DNA of 64,000 nt. It comes from Jatrophihabitans sp. (lineage in GTDB: Bacteria > Actinomycetota > Actinomycetes > Mycobacteriales > Jatrophihabitantaceae). How positions within the stretch are numbered: the stretch's first letter is position 1; each line of letters opens with the position of its first letter. The position numbers and the translations under genes are program-made. Below the pieces are notes generated by a model. It did not search any database. It was not told where the DNA came from and worked only from the letters and a program-made list of their open reading frames with translations. This document shows, in pieces, positions 11,149 through 18,519 of this stretch. The DNA lies in contig DASVQQ010000022.1 in NCBI GenBank assembly GCA_036389035.1, forward strand, positions 124,001-188,000, in the 5' to 3' direction.

Positions 11149-11808
11149 TCAGCACAGCCCCTTGCTTCTCAGAACTTCCAGCGCGACTTCCGGGTTTCGC
11201 CGCACCGCTGCGCGGAGCTGCGCCTGCATGAACCGGTCGCGCCCAGCCTCTACGTGCGTCGTCCAGCCGGGGTGCCCATCTGCTAATCCCTCGGTCACGA
11301 GGAAGTCAATCATGTCCTCCACCGTGGGCCGGTATCGACGCCCGCCAACGGGTAGGTGAGCCTTGGCAAGAGGCATGTCGCCAAGGCCGCGAGCTGCCGC
11401 TAAGCGTTCCCACACCGGGCTGCTCGCGCTGACCTGCAAGTGAGCTTCCGGGTAGGCATCTGCCTTCTCTCGCTCATAGTCGTAGTGCAGGAGTTCTTCG
11501 CTCAGATCCCGGTCGGCGCAAAAGCTGTAGAACGAACTGACGACCATCAGGTGTTTGCCTTCGGTGTCGTCAGCGGTGAGCCGACACATCAGGCCGAGGT
11601 ATCCCGAGGGTGGCTTGTGGCCGAGGGTCAGCGGCAGACCCTTGGACATGAGGTCATCGTTACTGAGGTTGTAGCCGATCATGGCTACGCCGGTGTGCTC
11701 GTCTATAACCGGTCGAAGGCGGATGCCGTTGCAGACCGTGTTGTTGAGCAGGGTGCTGAGGTCATCAGCGAATTGCTCGGCTTTGCCGCGTAGGTCGAAC
11801 CAGCTCAC
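11149..11808 (-). CDS. Hypothetical cargo protein, 219 aa
   Basis: No family recognised. Soluble, mixed alpha/beta, with no membrane segment or signal peptide. Features that may be conserved are YDYEREKADAYPEAHLQV (residues about 106-123), LPVGGRRYRPTVEDMIDFL (about 152-170) and a C-terminal basic helix (RFMQAQLRAAVRRNPE). It starts at a GTG three bases after the preceding gene's stop. It is the largest member of the 70-65-219-57 aa operon carried by the transposon, and so the most likely effector of whatever that operon does. Confidence 0.75.
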   Translation of the reverse strand: MSWFDLRGKAEQFADDLSTLLNNTVCNGIRLRPVIDEHTGVAMIGYNLSNDDLMSKGLPLTLGHKPPSGYLGLMCRLTADDTEGKHLMVVSSFYSFCADRDLSEELLHYDYEREKADAYPEAHLQVSASSPVWERLAAARGLGDMPLAKAHLPVGGRRYRPTVEDMIDFLVTEGLADGHPGWTTHVEAGRDRFMQAQLRAAVRRNPEVALEVLRSKGLC

Positions 11809-11811
11809 AGG

Positions 11812-12009
11812 TCAGGCGTACTCGCGCAGGCCGCCTATCGCCACCCACGCCATCCGAGCACGGCTGGAAGTGAAGCGGCCCGAGCGTGCTTGCTCGGCCA
11901 GCTCATCGAAGGACTTGCACCCGGCTTGGTCTAGCGCCCGCTTCACGGCGCGCTGTAGCTCAGCCTCAGAGGGCTGTAGTGCGCCGTCGTGGCGCAGGGT
12001 CGCGGTCAT
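11812..12009 (-). CDS. Small hypothetical cargo protein, 65 aa
   Basis: The ATG at 12009 is chosen because it forms an ATGA overlap with the stop of the 70-aa gene; the longer open frame upstream is only a shadow of that gene. The product is helical (EAELQRAVKRALDQAGCKSFDELAEQA) and ends in a small hydrophobic stretch (MAWVAIGGLREY). No family recognised. Its size and tight coupling suggest a partner of the 219-aa protein. Confidence 0.65.
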   Translation of the reverse strand: MTATLRHDGALQPSEAELQRAVKRALDQAGCKSFDELAEQARSGRFTSSRARMAWVAIGGLREYA

Positions 12010-12218
12010 GCGCTCTGCAGCTCTCTGAGAGCGGTCAGAGGCCAGGGCAGGCCGTCTGGCTCGTCCCCCGCCCCCTGGGCGCGCTCGTATTCGTCCTCGG
12101 TGCAGACCCATAGGATGGGGAAGTCGCGCCCCTGTTCCGGGGAGCCGATAGCCCGCATCACGACGTGCTCGCCGTCAGCGGTTGTGACCTCTACCCGGTC
12201 ACCCACATGAATCGCCAT
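12006..12218 (-). CDS. Small beta-rich hypothetical cargo protein, 70 aa
   Basis: First gene of the minus-strand cargo operon. MAIHVGDRVEVTTADGEHVV at the start suggests a small beta-barrel, followed by a segment (PILWVCTEDEYERA) often seen in small proteins of actinobacterial mobile elements. No function can be assigned. Its start lies 130 bp from the divergent DUF5343 gene, and the shared interval holds the palindromic operator at 12311-12338. Confidence 0.65.
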   Translation of the reverse strand: MAIHVGDRVEVTTADGEHVVMRAIGSPEQGRDFPILWVCTEDEYERAQGAGDEPDGLPWPLTALRELQSA

Positions 12219-12310
12219 ATGTCAAGTGTTGGTGCACGCGCTTGTCATTGGAAGAACTATCTGCCGGATGCCACACCGACACGTGTTGTGGCCAGACGTT
12301 GTGGCAGAAC

Positions 12311-12338
12311 TTATGGCAGAATGATGTTCCTGCCATAA
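12311..12338. promoter_or_regulatory. Palindromic operator between divergent cargo transcripts
   Basis: TTATGGCAG and its exact complement CTGCCATAA flank a 10-base spacer. A further direct copy of the left half (TTGTGGCAG) lies 13 bases upstream, starting at 12298. The right arm runs into the AAGGAGG ribosome site of the DUF5343 gene (12337-12343), so a bound protein or RNA fold would occlude translation or transcription there. A likely autoregulatory site; the binding protein is unknown. Confidence 0.65.
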
Positions 12339-12348
12339 GGAGGCACAG

Positions 12349-13110
12349 ATGAGAGACGAGTTCGACGACGCGGAGCCGAAGCCCGAGAGCTTCAAACCGC
12401 CGTACATGTCCTTCCAGACGTTCTGGCGCTTCATCGAAGAGCTGCGGGCCAAGCCATTACCGCCGCAGATCGACCGCTCACTTATGCGCAGCAAGTCGGG
12501 GACCGATCAGGCCAACCTCAACGCGACCTTGGACGCGCTGGGCCTGGTGGGACCGGCGGGAGAGGTCCGAGCGGAGCTGAAAGCCCTTGTGCACGGCGAT
12601 GACGAGGGTCGCCGCCGCGTGCTGGCCGAGATCGTCCGCCACTTCTACCCGGCACCCATTGCCGTGTCAGACCAGAACGGAACCAACCAGCAGTTGCAAG
12701 AGGCGTTCCGGGACGCTTATGGCATGACCGCAGGTGAAACGCGCCGTAAGGCGGTGACGTTTTTCCTGCACGCCTGCCGCGAGGCTGGCATCGAGCTGAG
12801 CCCCTACTTTCCGTCTACCCGCGCCGGTGCCGGGGCACCCGGTGCTGCTAGAGCCCGGAAGCCGCGCCCCCGGCGCACCGCAGCGCCGACCGTTCCGGAA
12901 GCCACCAGTCAACCGGCTACGGTCACGCATTCCGATGTGGCAGGCGACCGGTACAGCGTTCCTCTTGCATCCGGTGGCACGGTCGCCGTGATCGTGGACG
13001 TCAACCTCTTCGACTTGACGACCGATGACCGCAACTTCGTCATCGAGTTGATCGACAAGCTCAAGGGCTACGGACCGGCCAAGCCCGCTGCTGCGGAGGT
13101 TCCGTCATGA
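12349..13110 (+). CDS. DUF5343-family protein (transposon cargo)
   Basis: 253 aa. The N-terminal ~150 residues match the DUF5343 pattern: PYMSFQTFWRFIEELRAKPLPPQIDRSLM, a small winged-helix-like unit, then LDALGLVGPAGE and a helical region ending AVTFFLHACREAGIELS. A Pro/Ala/Arg-rich linker follows and a short C-terminal domain (DRYSVPLASGGTVAVIVDV...) that looks like a beta hairpin plus helix. DUF5343 has no established function; the fold suggests nucleic-acid binding. AAGGAGG with 5-base spacing fixes the start. It is a candidate regulator of the divergent operon through the operator at 12311-12338. Confidence 0.75.
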   Translation: MRDEFDDAEPKPESFKPPYMSFQTFWRFIEELRAKPLPPQIDRSLMRSKSGTDQANLNATLDALGLVGPAGEVRAELKALVHGDDEGRRRVLAEIVRHFYPAPIAVSDQNGTNQQLQEAFRDAYGMTAGETRRKAVTFFLHACREAGIELSPYFPSTRAGAGAPGAARARKPRPRRTAAPTVPEATSQPATVTHSDVAGDRYSVPLASGGTVAVIVDVNLFDLTTDDRNFVIELIDKLKGYGPAKPAAAEVPS

Positions 13111-13121
13111 GGAGGGCCTAA

Positions 13122-13161
13122 GCCCCCGCCGCGAGCGCCTTGACAGAGGAGCGGCGGGGGC
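13122..13161 (+). terminator. Hairpin after the DUF5343 gene
   Basis: GCCCCCGCCGC and GCGGCGGGGGC form an 11-bp perfect stem with an 18-base loop, 11 bases after the stop codon. No T-run follows, as is usual for actinobacterial terminators. The loop contains TTGACA, which I do not read as a promoter. Confidence 0.6.
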
Positions 13162-13216
13162 CAAGCGGTGCCCGGTTCGGCTGAGGCTGTCACCTTGCCG
13201 GATCGGGCACTTGTAC

Positions 13217-13285
13217 GGGCCGGGGCATGGTTGCCAGGAGCACCCTTGGAAGTCTCCCCAGCGGGTCCGATCCCCGTCCGGTCCA
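13217..13285 (+). tRNA. tRNA-like sequence, possibly degenerate tRNA-Pro(UGG)
   Basis: A 69-base stretch folds as a shortened cloverleaf. The 7-bp acceptor is GGGCCGG with CCGGTCC (one G-U), discriminator A. A 5-bp T stem, GCGGG with CCCGT, has the 7-base loop TCCGATC. The D-like arm is GGCA-TGGT-TGCC. An anticodon arm with one bulged C has an 8-base loop containing CTTGGAA, which would read UGG. It departs from canonical tRNA in lacking linker bases 8-9, in the tiny D loop, in C for T at position 55 and in the bulge. It may be a tRNA remnant, a tRNA mimic, or chance. CCA is not encoded. Confidence 0.35.
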
Positions 13286-13356
13286 CATTCTAGCCGCACA
13301 GCGGAGCGGCAGGTGAGGCAACGCCGCACCTGCCGCCGTGGTGTGTTCGCTGGTGC

Positions 13357-13659
13357 TCAGCGCCACCAGGGCGTGCGGCACGCCGCACAGAGCCGCCGTA
13401 CCTCCGCACCGGTGGCCGGGCTGTCCTCCCCTCGCCACAGCCCGAAGAACAGCAAGGTCAACTCCTGCTGCGAGTCCACCCGCAGCTTGCCGAACACGGC
13501 CGACAGGTGGTTCCGGACGGTGCTCTGGCTGATGAACAGCTGCCCGGCGATCCAGCTCACCCGGTGCCCGGTCAGCAGCAGCCGCACCACCTGAGCTTCC
13601 CGGTCAGACAGCACGCACCGGTTGTCCTGGTGTACCTGTCCGGGCTCCCGGTCAGGCAT
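13357..13659 (-). CDS. Short LuxR-type (GerE) transcriptional regulator
   Basis: 100 aa with a complete LuxR-type helix-turn-helix (about residues 16-70): LSDREAQVVRLLLTGHRVSWIAGQLFISQSTVRNHLSAVFGKL. There is no receiver or ligand-binding domain, so it acts alone or with a partner. Its start overlaps the end of the 159-aa gene by eight bases, indicating coupled expression. It is part of the transposon cargo; candidate targets are cargo promoters. The C-terminal 30 residues (GEDSPATGAEVRRLCAACR) are not part of a known domain. Confidence 0.82.
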   Translation of the reverse strand: MPDREPGQVHQDNRCVLSDREAQVVRLLLTGHRVSWIAGQLFISQSTVRNHLSAVFGKLRVDSQQELTLLFFGLWRGEDSPATGAEVRRLCAACRTPWWR

Positions 13660-14131
13660 CGCCCTGGCTGACCTGACGGGGCGGTCGCCACCCCTCTTCC
13701 ACGTCGGCCGTGTGGGTCAGGTACGCCGCCAGGTTGCGGATGCTGGACGTGTGGACCGTGCAGCGGAACAGCTCTCCGCCCCCGTCCTCGGCCGGGTCGA
13801 ACTCCACGGCTAGCCGCGTCTGATCCGCCGTGTGCCCGAGTTCGCCGAACCGGAACGGGCGCACCAAGTAGGCCGAGAAGTACCCCGGCCGTCCGGTGTC
13901 GTCCAGCGCGCCGAAGAACCCGTCGTAGGACCGGCATTCAGTGCGGTGGTGATTCGGCGAGGGGTATCCGCCGTGGAACTGCGGATGATTGGCCCGGTCC
14001 ACGCACCAGGGCGCGCCTTCGTCGTACTGGTAGGGGTCGCCGCTGTCGTCGTCGGTGACGGGTCGCCAGGGCTGCTCGGTAGTGGGCACCCATTCCGGTC
14101 CGGAACGGTCGGTGCCGCTAGATTCGCTCAT
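13652..14131 (-). CDS. DUF6907-like hypothetical cargo protein
   Basis: 159 aa, acidic N-terminus, then PWCVDRANHPQFHGG with a Trp-Cys and spaced His residues, followed by a beta-rich stretch and a C-terminal helix (SSIRNLAAYLTHTADV). The pattern resembles DUF6907 proteins, which occur on actinobacterial plasmids and integrated elements; function unknown. The match is by eye and moderate. It leads the two-gene unit with the LuxR-type regulator and lies next to the right end of the transposon. Confidence 0.6.
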   Translation of the reverse strand: MSESSGTDRSGPEWVPTTEQPWRPVTDDDSGDPYQYDEGAPWCVDRANHPQFHGGYPSPNHHRTECRSYDGFFGALDDTGRPGYFSAYLVRPFRFGELGHTADQTRLAVEFDPAEDGGGELFRCTVHTSSIRNLAAYLTHTADVEEGWRPPRQVSQGDA

Positions 14132-14329
14132 GGGTCGTTGCCTAACTCGCGTAGGTAGCGATCAAGGCTCCGGTCGGTGTTCACGCACCGGCCGGGGCCG
14201 CCTAATTGGGGGTGGTTCTAGGCCCCTTCACCCGACCGGGCCACCCGGCTCCTTCCGCCACGTCGTCAACATGGCGGGAACGTAGGACACCCCTACGACA
14301 ACAACGACCGGCCGAAACCCGCCTCAGAA
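14132..14329. other. Non-coding right end of the transposon
   Basis: No gene is seen. The stretch should hold the promoter of the DUF6907-like gene. One small hairpin is visible, CGTAGG-N5-CCTACG at 14281-14297, about 30 bp inside the right inverted repeat; it could be an accessory transposase site or a terminator that insulates the cargo. Confidence 0.5.
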
Positions 14330-14356
14330 GCTGGGTCCTCCAACCCGCATAGCGCC
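14330..14356 (-). repeat. Right terminal inverted repeat
   Basis: Exact 27-base reverse complement of the left end, ending ...CATAGCGCC, and followed at once by the target duplication. Confidence 0.95.
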
Positions 14357-14364
14357 AGTTATCC
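14357..14364. repeat. Target site duplication, right copy
   Basis: AGTTATCC, identical to 9842-9849. Joining the flanks gives one copy and restores the pre-insertion intergenic sequence. Confidence 0.93.
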
Positions 14365-14373
14365 ACAGCCGGC

Positions 14374-14451
14374 GGCTCAGGCCACCCGAAGACTCACGCT
14401 CGCTGGCTCAGGCCACCGCCCGAGCTCTCGAGCCCGCGGGCTCAGGCCACC
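14374..14451. repeat. Repeated gene-end sequence of the FAD dehydrogenase
   Basis: GGCTCAGGCCACC appears at 14374, 14405 and 14439. The last copy contains the dehydrogenase stop codon (TCA on this strand). The two outer copies repeat the end of the gene, spaced 34 and 31 bp. Confidence 0.8.
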
Positions 14452-16091
14452 GCCGCGGCGGCAGCCCGGCCGGCGACCCGGCCCGAGAAGATGCACCCGC
14501 CCAGAAAGCTGCCCTCCAACGACCGGTAGCCGTGCATGCCGCCACCGCCGAAGCCGCTGGCCTCGCCGGCGGCGTAGACGCCGGGCATGGGCTGCCCACC
14601 GGGTGCGAGCACCCGGGCGTCGAGGTCGGTCTCCAGGCCGCCGAGGGTCTTGCGGGTGAGCACGTTCAGCCGGACGGCGATCAGCGGCCCGGCCGCCGGG
14701 TCGAGCAGCCGGTGCGGCTTGGCGACCCGGATCAGCCGGTCACCGAGGTAACCGCGGGCCCCCCGGATGGCGGTGACCTGCAGGTCCTTGCTGAAGCGGT
14801 TGTCGATCTCGCGGTCGCGCGCCTCGACCTGCCGCTGCACCTCGGCCAGGTCGAGCAGGTCCTCACCGGTCAGGGTGTTCATGGCCGCCACCAGCTCGCG
14901 CAGCGTCACCGCGCTGACGAAGTCCGCTCCGCGTTCCTGGAACGCGGCCACCGGCGCCGGCGCGCCCCGCCCCCGGCTCAGCACCTGGCGCACCGACTTG
15001 CCGGTCAGATCGGGGTTCTGCTCCGATCCGGAGAGGGCGAACTCCTTCTCGATGATCCGCTGGGTGAGCACGAACCAGCTGTAGTCATAACCGGTCTTCA
15101 TCAGGTGGGCCAGCGTCCCCAGGGTGTCGAAGCCGGGGAACAGCGGCACCGGCAGCCGCTGGCCGCGGGCATCGAGCCACAGCGAGGACGGCCCGGGCAG
15201 GATCCGGATCCCGTGGTTCGGCCAGATCGGGTCCCAGTTCCGCAGGCCCTCGGTGTAATGCCACATCCGGTCCGGGTTGATGACGCTGGCGCCGGCGGCC
15301 TGGGTGATGCCCAGCATCCGGCCGTCCACGTGGGCGGGCACGCCGGCCACCATCCGCGCCGGCGGCGGGCCCAGCCGCTCCGGCCAGTTGCGGCGCACCA
15401 GCTCGTGGTCTCCGCCGATGCCCCCGGAGGTCACGATCACCGACGGGGCCCGCAGTTCGAACTCCCCGATCGCGGTGCGTGAGCTGGGCCGGCCGCGCTC
15501 GGCGTCGCTGGGCTCCAGCACCGCTCCGTGGACGCCGTCGAACGCCGCGCCGGTGCTGGTGAACCCGTCCACCCGGTGCCGGAACCTGATCGTCACCAGG
15601 CCATCGGCCTCGGCCTGCCGGACCCGCCGGACGAACGGCGCCAGCACGCCGGGTCCGGTGCCCCAGGTGACGTGGAACCGCGGCACCGAGTTGCCGTGCC
15701 CGGTGGCCAGGTAACCGCCGCGTTCGGCCCAGCCGACCACTGGGAAGAACCGCATGCCCTGGGCGTGCAGCCAGGCCCGCTTCTCACCGGCCGCGAAGTC
15801 GACGTAGGCCTCGGCCCAGCGGCGTGGCCAGTGGTCCTCGGGCCGGTCGAAGCCGGCGGCGCCCAGCCAGTCCTGCATCGCCAGCTCGCGCGAGTCGCGG
15901 ATCCGCAGCCGGCGTTGCTCGGCCGAGTCGACCAGGAACAAGCCGCCGAAGGACCAGAACGCCTGGCCACCCAGGGACTGCTCGGGTTCCTGATCGAGCA
16001 GGATCACCCGGCGGCCGGCGTCGGCGAGCTCAGCGGTGGCGACCAGGCCGGCCAGGCCGGCTCCGATGACAATCACGTCCGCGTCGGTCAT
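14442..16091 (-). CDS. FAD-dependent dehydrogenase of the fumarate reductase/KstD type
   Basis: 549 aa flavoprotein. The N-terminal dinucleotide fold VIVIGAGLAGLVATAELADAG binds FAD. The substrate region is that of the FAD_binding_2 family, with GGIGGDHELVRRNWP in the middle and the C-terminal cofactor segment PGVYAAGEASGFGGGGMHG. The family includes 3-ketosteroid dehydrogenases and fumarate reductases; the substrate here cannot be decided. There is no signal peptide, so it acts in the cytoplasm. A GGT-type gene is transcribed divergently from 16181. Confidence 0.9.
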   Translation of the reverse strand: MTDADVIVIGAGLAGLVATAELADAGRRVILLDQEPEQSLGGQAFWSFGGLFLVDSAEQRRLRIRDSRELAMQDWLGAAGFDRPEDHWPRRWAEAYVDFAAGEKRAWLHAQGMRFFPVVGWAERGGYLATGHGNSVPRFHVTWGTGPGVLAPFVRRVRQAEADGLVTIRFRHRVDGFTSTGAAFDGVHGAVLEPSDAERGRPSSRTAIGEFELRAPSVIVTSGGIGGDHELVRRNWPERLGPPPARMVAGVPAHVDGRMLGITQAAGASVINPDRMWHYTEGLRNWDPIWPNHGIRILPGPSSLWLDARGQRLPVPLFPGFDTLGTLAHLMKTGYDYSWFVLTQRIIEKEFALSGSEQNPDLTGKSVRQVLSRGRGAPAPVAAFQERGADFVSAVTLRELVAAMNTLTGEDLLDLAEVQRQVEARDREIDNRFSKDLQVTAIRGARGYLGDRLIRVAKPHRLLDPAAGPLIAVRLNVLTRKTLGGLETDLDARVLAPGGQPMPGVYAAGEASGFGGGGMHGYRSLEGSFLGGCIFSGRVAGRAAAAAVA

Positions 16092-16180
16092 CGGGTCAGG
16101 CTATCGGCTGGGGTTGTCGAGGCAGCTCGCGCGCCCAGCAGCTGTTCGGGGCCAAGGCCGGGCGTGATAGGACTGATCCG

Positions 16181-18007
16181 GTGATGACCACCCGGCCCGA
16201 GCTGCAGGGCAGCTTCGGCATGATCGCCAGCACCCACTGGCTGGCCTCGGCCGCCGGCATGAGCGTGCTCGAACGCGGCGGCAACGCCTTTGACGCCGCC
16301 GTCGCAGGCGGCTTCGTGCTGCAGATCGTCGAACCGCACCTCAACGGCCCGGGTGGTGACCTGCCGGTGATCCTGTGGAGCGCCACGGAAGGGCGCGCGC
16401 ACGTGGTCTGCGGTCAGGGACCGTCACCGGCGGCCGCCTCGCCGCGGCACTTCAGCGACCTCGGCCTCACCCTGGTGCCGGGCAGCGGGCCGCTGGCCGC
16501 GACCGTCCCGGGCGCGTTCGGCGCGTGGACCCTGATGCTGGAGCGCTGGGGGACCTGGGAGCTGGCCGACGTGCTCGCCTTCGCGCTGCACTACGCCGAG
16601 GACGGCTTTCCGGTGCTGCCCGCGATCAGCCGGACGATCGGCGCGGTCAGCGAGCTGTTCACCGAGCACTGGCAGCCCTCGGCCGCGGCCTGGCTGGACG
16701 GCTCGGCGCCGCCGGCCCCGGGCGGCTGGTGGCGCAGCCCGGCGATCGCCGCCACCTACCGGCAGATCCTGCGGCATGCCACGGGCGGCTCCCGCGAGCA
16801 GCGGATCGCCGCGGCCCGCGACGCCTGGTACCGCGGCTTCGTCGCCGAGGAGGTCGAGTCGTTCTGCCGCAGCGCCTGGCGCGACACCTCCGGACGCGAC
16901 CATGCCGGCCTGCTCACCGCCGAGGACCTGGCCCGCTGGCAGCCCACCGTCGAGGAGCCGATCGCGACCCCGTACGCCGAGCGTTACCAGGTGCTCAAGA
17001 CCGGCCCGTGGGGGCAGGGGCCGGTGGTCGGGCAGCAGCTGCGGATGCTGGACGCCCTGGGGTTGCAGGCCGAGACCTCGCTGTCCGCGCGCTGGATCCA
17101 CCTGGTCACCGAGGCGGCCAAGCTCGGCTACGCCGACCGGGAGGCCTGGTACGGCGACCCGCTGGCCAGCGACATCCCGCTGGCCGCCCTGCTGTCCGCC
17201 GAGTACGCGGCCGAGCGGGCCGCCCTGGTCGGCGACCGGGCCGACCTCGAGTTGCGACCCGGCTCGCCGGACGGCCGGACCCCGCGGCTGGCCACGCTGC
17301 CCGAGGCCGGCAGTCCGTCACCGGGAATCGGCGAGCCGACGATGGGCAGCAGCGAGCCGATTGCCGCTGAGGCGGTTGTCGATCCGCGGCTGTCCTCGCC
17401 AGGGCCGCTCGGTGAGAACCGGGGCGACACCTGCCACCTCGACGTGGTCGACCGGTGGGGGAACCTGGTCTCGGCCACCCCCAGCGGCGGCTGGCTGCAG
17501 AGCTCGCCAGTCATCGCGGCGCTGGGCTTTCCGCTGGGCACCCGGGCCCAGATGTTCTACCTGGAGCCGGACCTGCCCAACTCGCTGCGCCCCGGCGTCC
17601 GGCCGCGAACCACCCTGTCGCCGTCGCTGGCGCTGCGCGACGGCCAGCCCTGGCTGGCATTCGGCACGCCGGGCGGTGACCAGCAGGACCAGTGGCAGCT
17701 GGCGTTCTTCACCGCCCTGGTCAACGCCGGCGACGGGGCGAACCTGCAGGCGGTGATCGACGCCCCGATGTTTCACACCAACCACTTCCCGTCCTCGTTC
17801 TACCCGCGCGAGGCGCACCCCGGCGAGCTGGTGGTCGAGGACCGGCTGCCGGCCGAGGTGCTGGCCGAGCTGCGTGAACGGGGCCACCGGCTGACGCTGT
17901 CCGGCGCCTGGACGCTGGGCCGGCTCAGCGCGGTGGCCATCGAGGGCGGGCGGCTCAAGGCAGCGGCCAACCCGCGCGGCGCGCAGGGCTACGCGATCGG
18001 CCGCTGA
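16181..18007 (+). CDS. Gamma-glutamyltransferase family protein
   Basis: Ntn-hydrolase of the gamma-glutamyltranspeptidase family, 608 aa. Such proenzymes cleave themselves before a Thr that becomes the catalytic nucleophile; here it is the Thr in GDTCHLDVVDRWGN (about residue 417), followed by the family motif PGVRPRTTLSPSLAL and the substrate loop GTPGGDQQDQ. The N-terminal half carries ERGGNAFDAAVAGGF. There is no signal peptide, unlike secreted GGTs, so a cytoplasmic amidase or acylase role is possible. GTG at 16181 or ATG at 16184 may be used. The C-terminus converges on a small secreted-protein gene. Confidence 0.9.
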   Translation: MMTTRPELQGSFGMIASTHWLASAAGMSVLERGGNAFDAAVAGGFVLQIVEPHLNGPGGDLPVILWSATEGRAHVVCGQGPSPAAASPRHFSDLGLTLVPGSGPLAATVPGAFGAWTLMLERWGTWELADVLAFALHYAEDGFPVLPAISRTIGAVSELFTEHWQPSAAAWLDGSAPPAPGGWWRSPAIAATYRQILRHATGGSREQRIAAARDAWYRGFVAEEVESFCRSAWRDTSGRDHAGLLTAEDLARWQPTVEEPIATPYAERYQVLKTGPWGQGPVVGQQLRMLDALGLQAETSLSARWIHLVTEAAKLGYADREAWYGDPLASDIPLAALLSAEYAAERAALVGDRADLELRPGSPDGRTPRLATLPEAGSPSPGIGEPTMGSSEPIAAEAVVDPRLSSPGPLGENRGDTCHLDVVDRWGNLVSATPSGGWLQSSPVIAALGFPLGTRAQMFYLEPDLPNSLRPGVRPRTTLSPSLALRDGQPWLAFGTPGGDQQDQWQLAFFTALVNAGDGANLQAVIDAPMFHTNHFPSSFYPREAHPGELVVEDRLPAEVLAELRERGHRLTLSGAWTLGRLSAVAIEGGRLKAAANPRGAQGYAIGR

Positions 18008-18019
18008 TCGGACCCAGGA

Positions 18020-18370
18020 TCAGTCGATCGGGCCGCCGCATAACGCGTAGGCCGTCTGCGACCTGGTCGCGTTGCTGCTGTCCTTCACGGTGAAGGTGAC
18101 GTACGTGGAGTACTCGCAATGGATGGTGATCATCGACCAATTGGAGTAGTCGCTGCGCGTCTGGGCCGTCTCGCTCCAGGTGAACGTGTAACCGCCGGTG
18201 CCGCCGCTGACGTGTCCCTCGCACCGCGCGCCCCACAGCGTGCGTTCGCAGCCGAGCTCGGTGATGGTAAGCGCGGTGGCGTGAGCCGGCAGCGGGGCGA
18301 TCATGCTGGCCAAGCCAACGCCAATCATGACGGCGACTTTCAGCGATCGGATACGGCGGGCAGTACGCAT
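18020..18370 (-). CDS. Small secreted hypothetical protein
   Basis: 116 aa from the ATG at 18370, which has GGAG 7-10 bases upstream; a GTG 39 bases further upstream is less likely. The N-terminal signal peptide has a basic start (MRTARRIRSLK), a hydrophobic core and an AHA-type cleavage site near residue 32. The mature part has four cysteines and a beta-sandwich look (GGTGGYTFTWSETAQ, YVTFTVKDSSNAT), like a small Ig-type extracellular domain. Function unknown. Confidence 0.75.
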   Translation of the reverse strand: MRTARRIRSLKVAVMIGVGLASMIAPLPAHATALTITELGCERTLWGARCEGHVSGGTGGYTFTWSETAQTRSDYSNWSMITIHCEYSTYVTFTVKDSSNATRSQTAYALCGGPID

Positions 18371-18519
18371 AGCGACTCCAGCTGAGGGAAGTAGTGACCT
18401 GGGACACACACCATACGAGGTCTAATCATCAGTAAACAAGACATAGCGGCCCAACAGATCTTATGCTGGCGTGCCGGCCGAGAAGCCTGCCGGACGCACC
18501 CGTTCCCCAGGTGGCCGCC

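Larger units (their letters stand above)
9850..14356. mobile_element. IS1595-family transposon with cargo (4507 bp)
   Basis: The element is bounded by 27-bp perfect inverted repeats (9850-9876 and 14330-14356, outer bases GGCGCTATGCGGG) and an 8-bp direct target duplication. It holds one IS1595/ISXO2-type transposase near the left end and seven further candidate protein genes plus a tRNA-like sequence. IS1595 is known as a family bordering on transposons because some members carry passenger genes. Here the cargo is about three quarters of the element. Perfect ends and an unaltered duplication suggest recent insertion. The cargo also shows a weaker GC bias at third codon positions than its neighbours. 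No second transposase, resolvase or conjugation gene is present. Confidence 0.92.

Noticed and set aside
13140..13145. TTGACA as a -35 box upstream of the tRNA-like sequence
   Set aside because: It lies in the loop of the terminator-like hairpin and has no convincing -10 at 16-18 bases.
9986..14131. Prophage or integrative conjugative element
   Set aside because: There is no integrase, terminase, FtsK-type or replication gene, and the boundaries are those of a DDE transposon.
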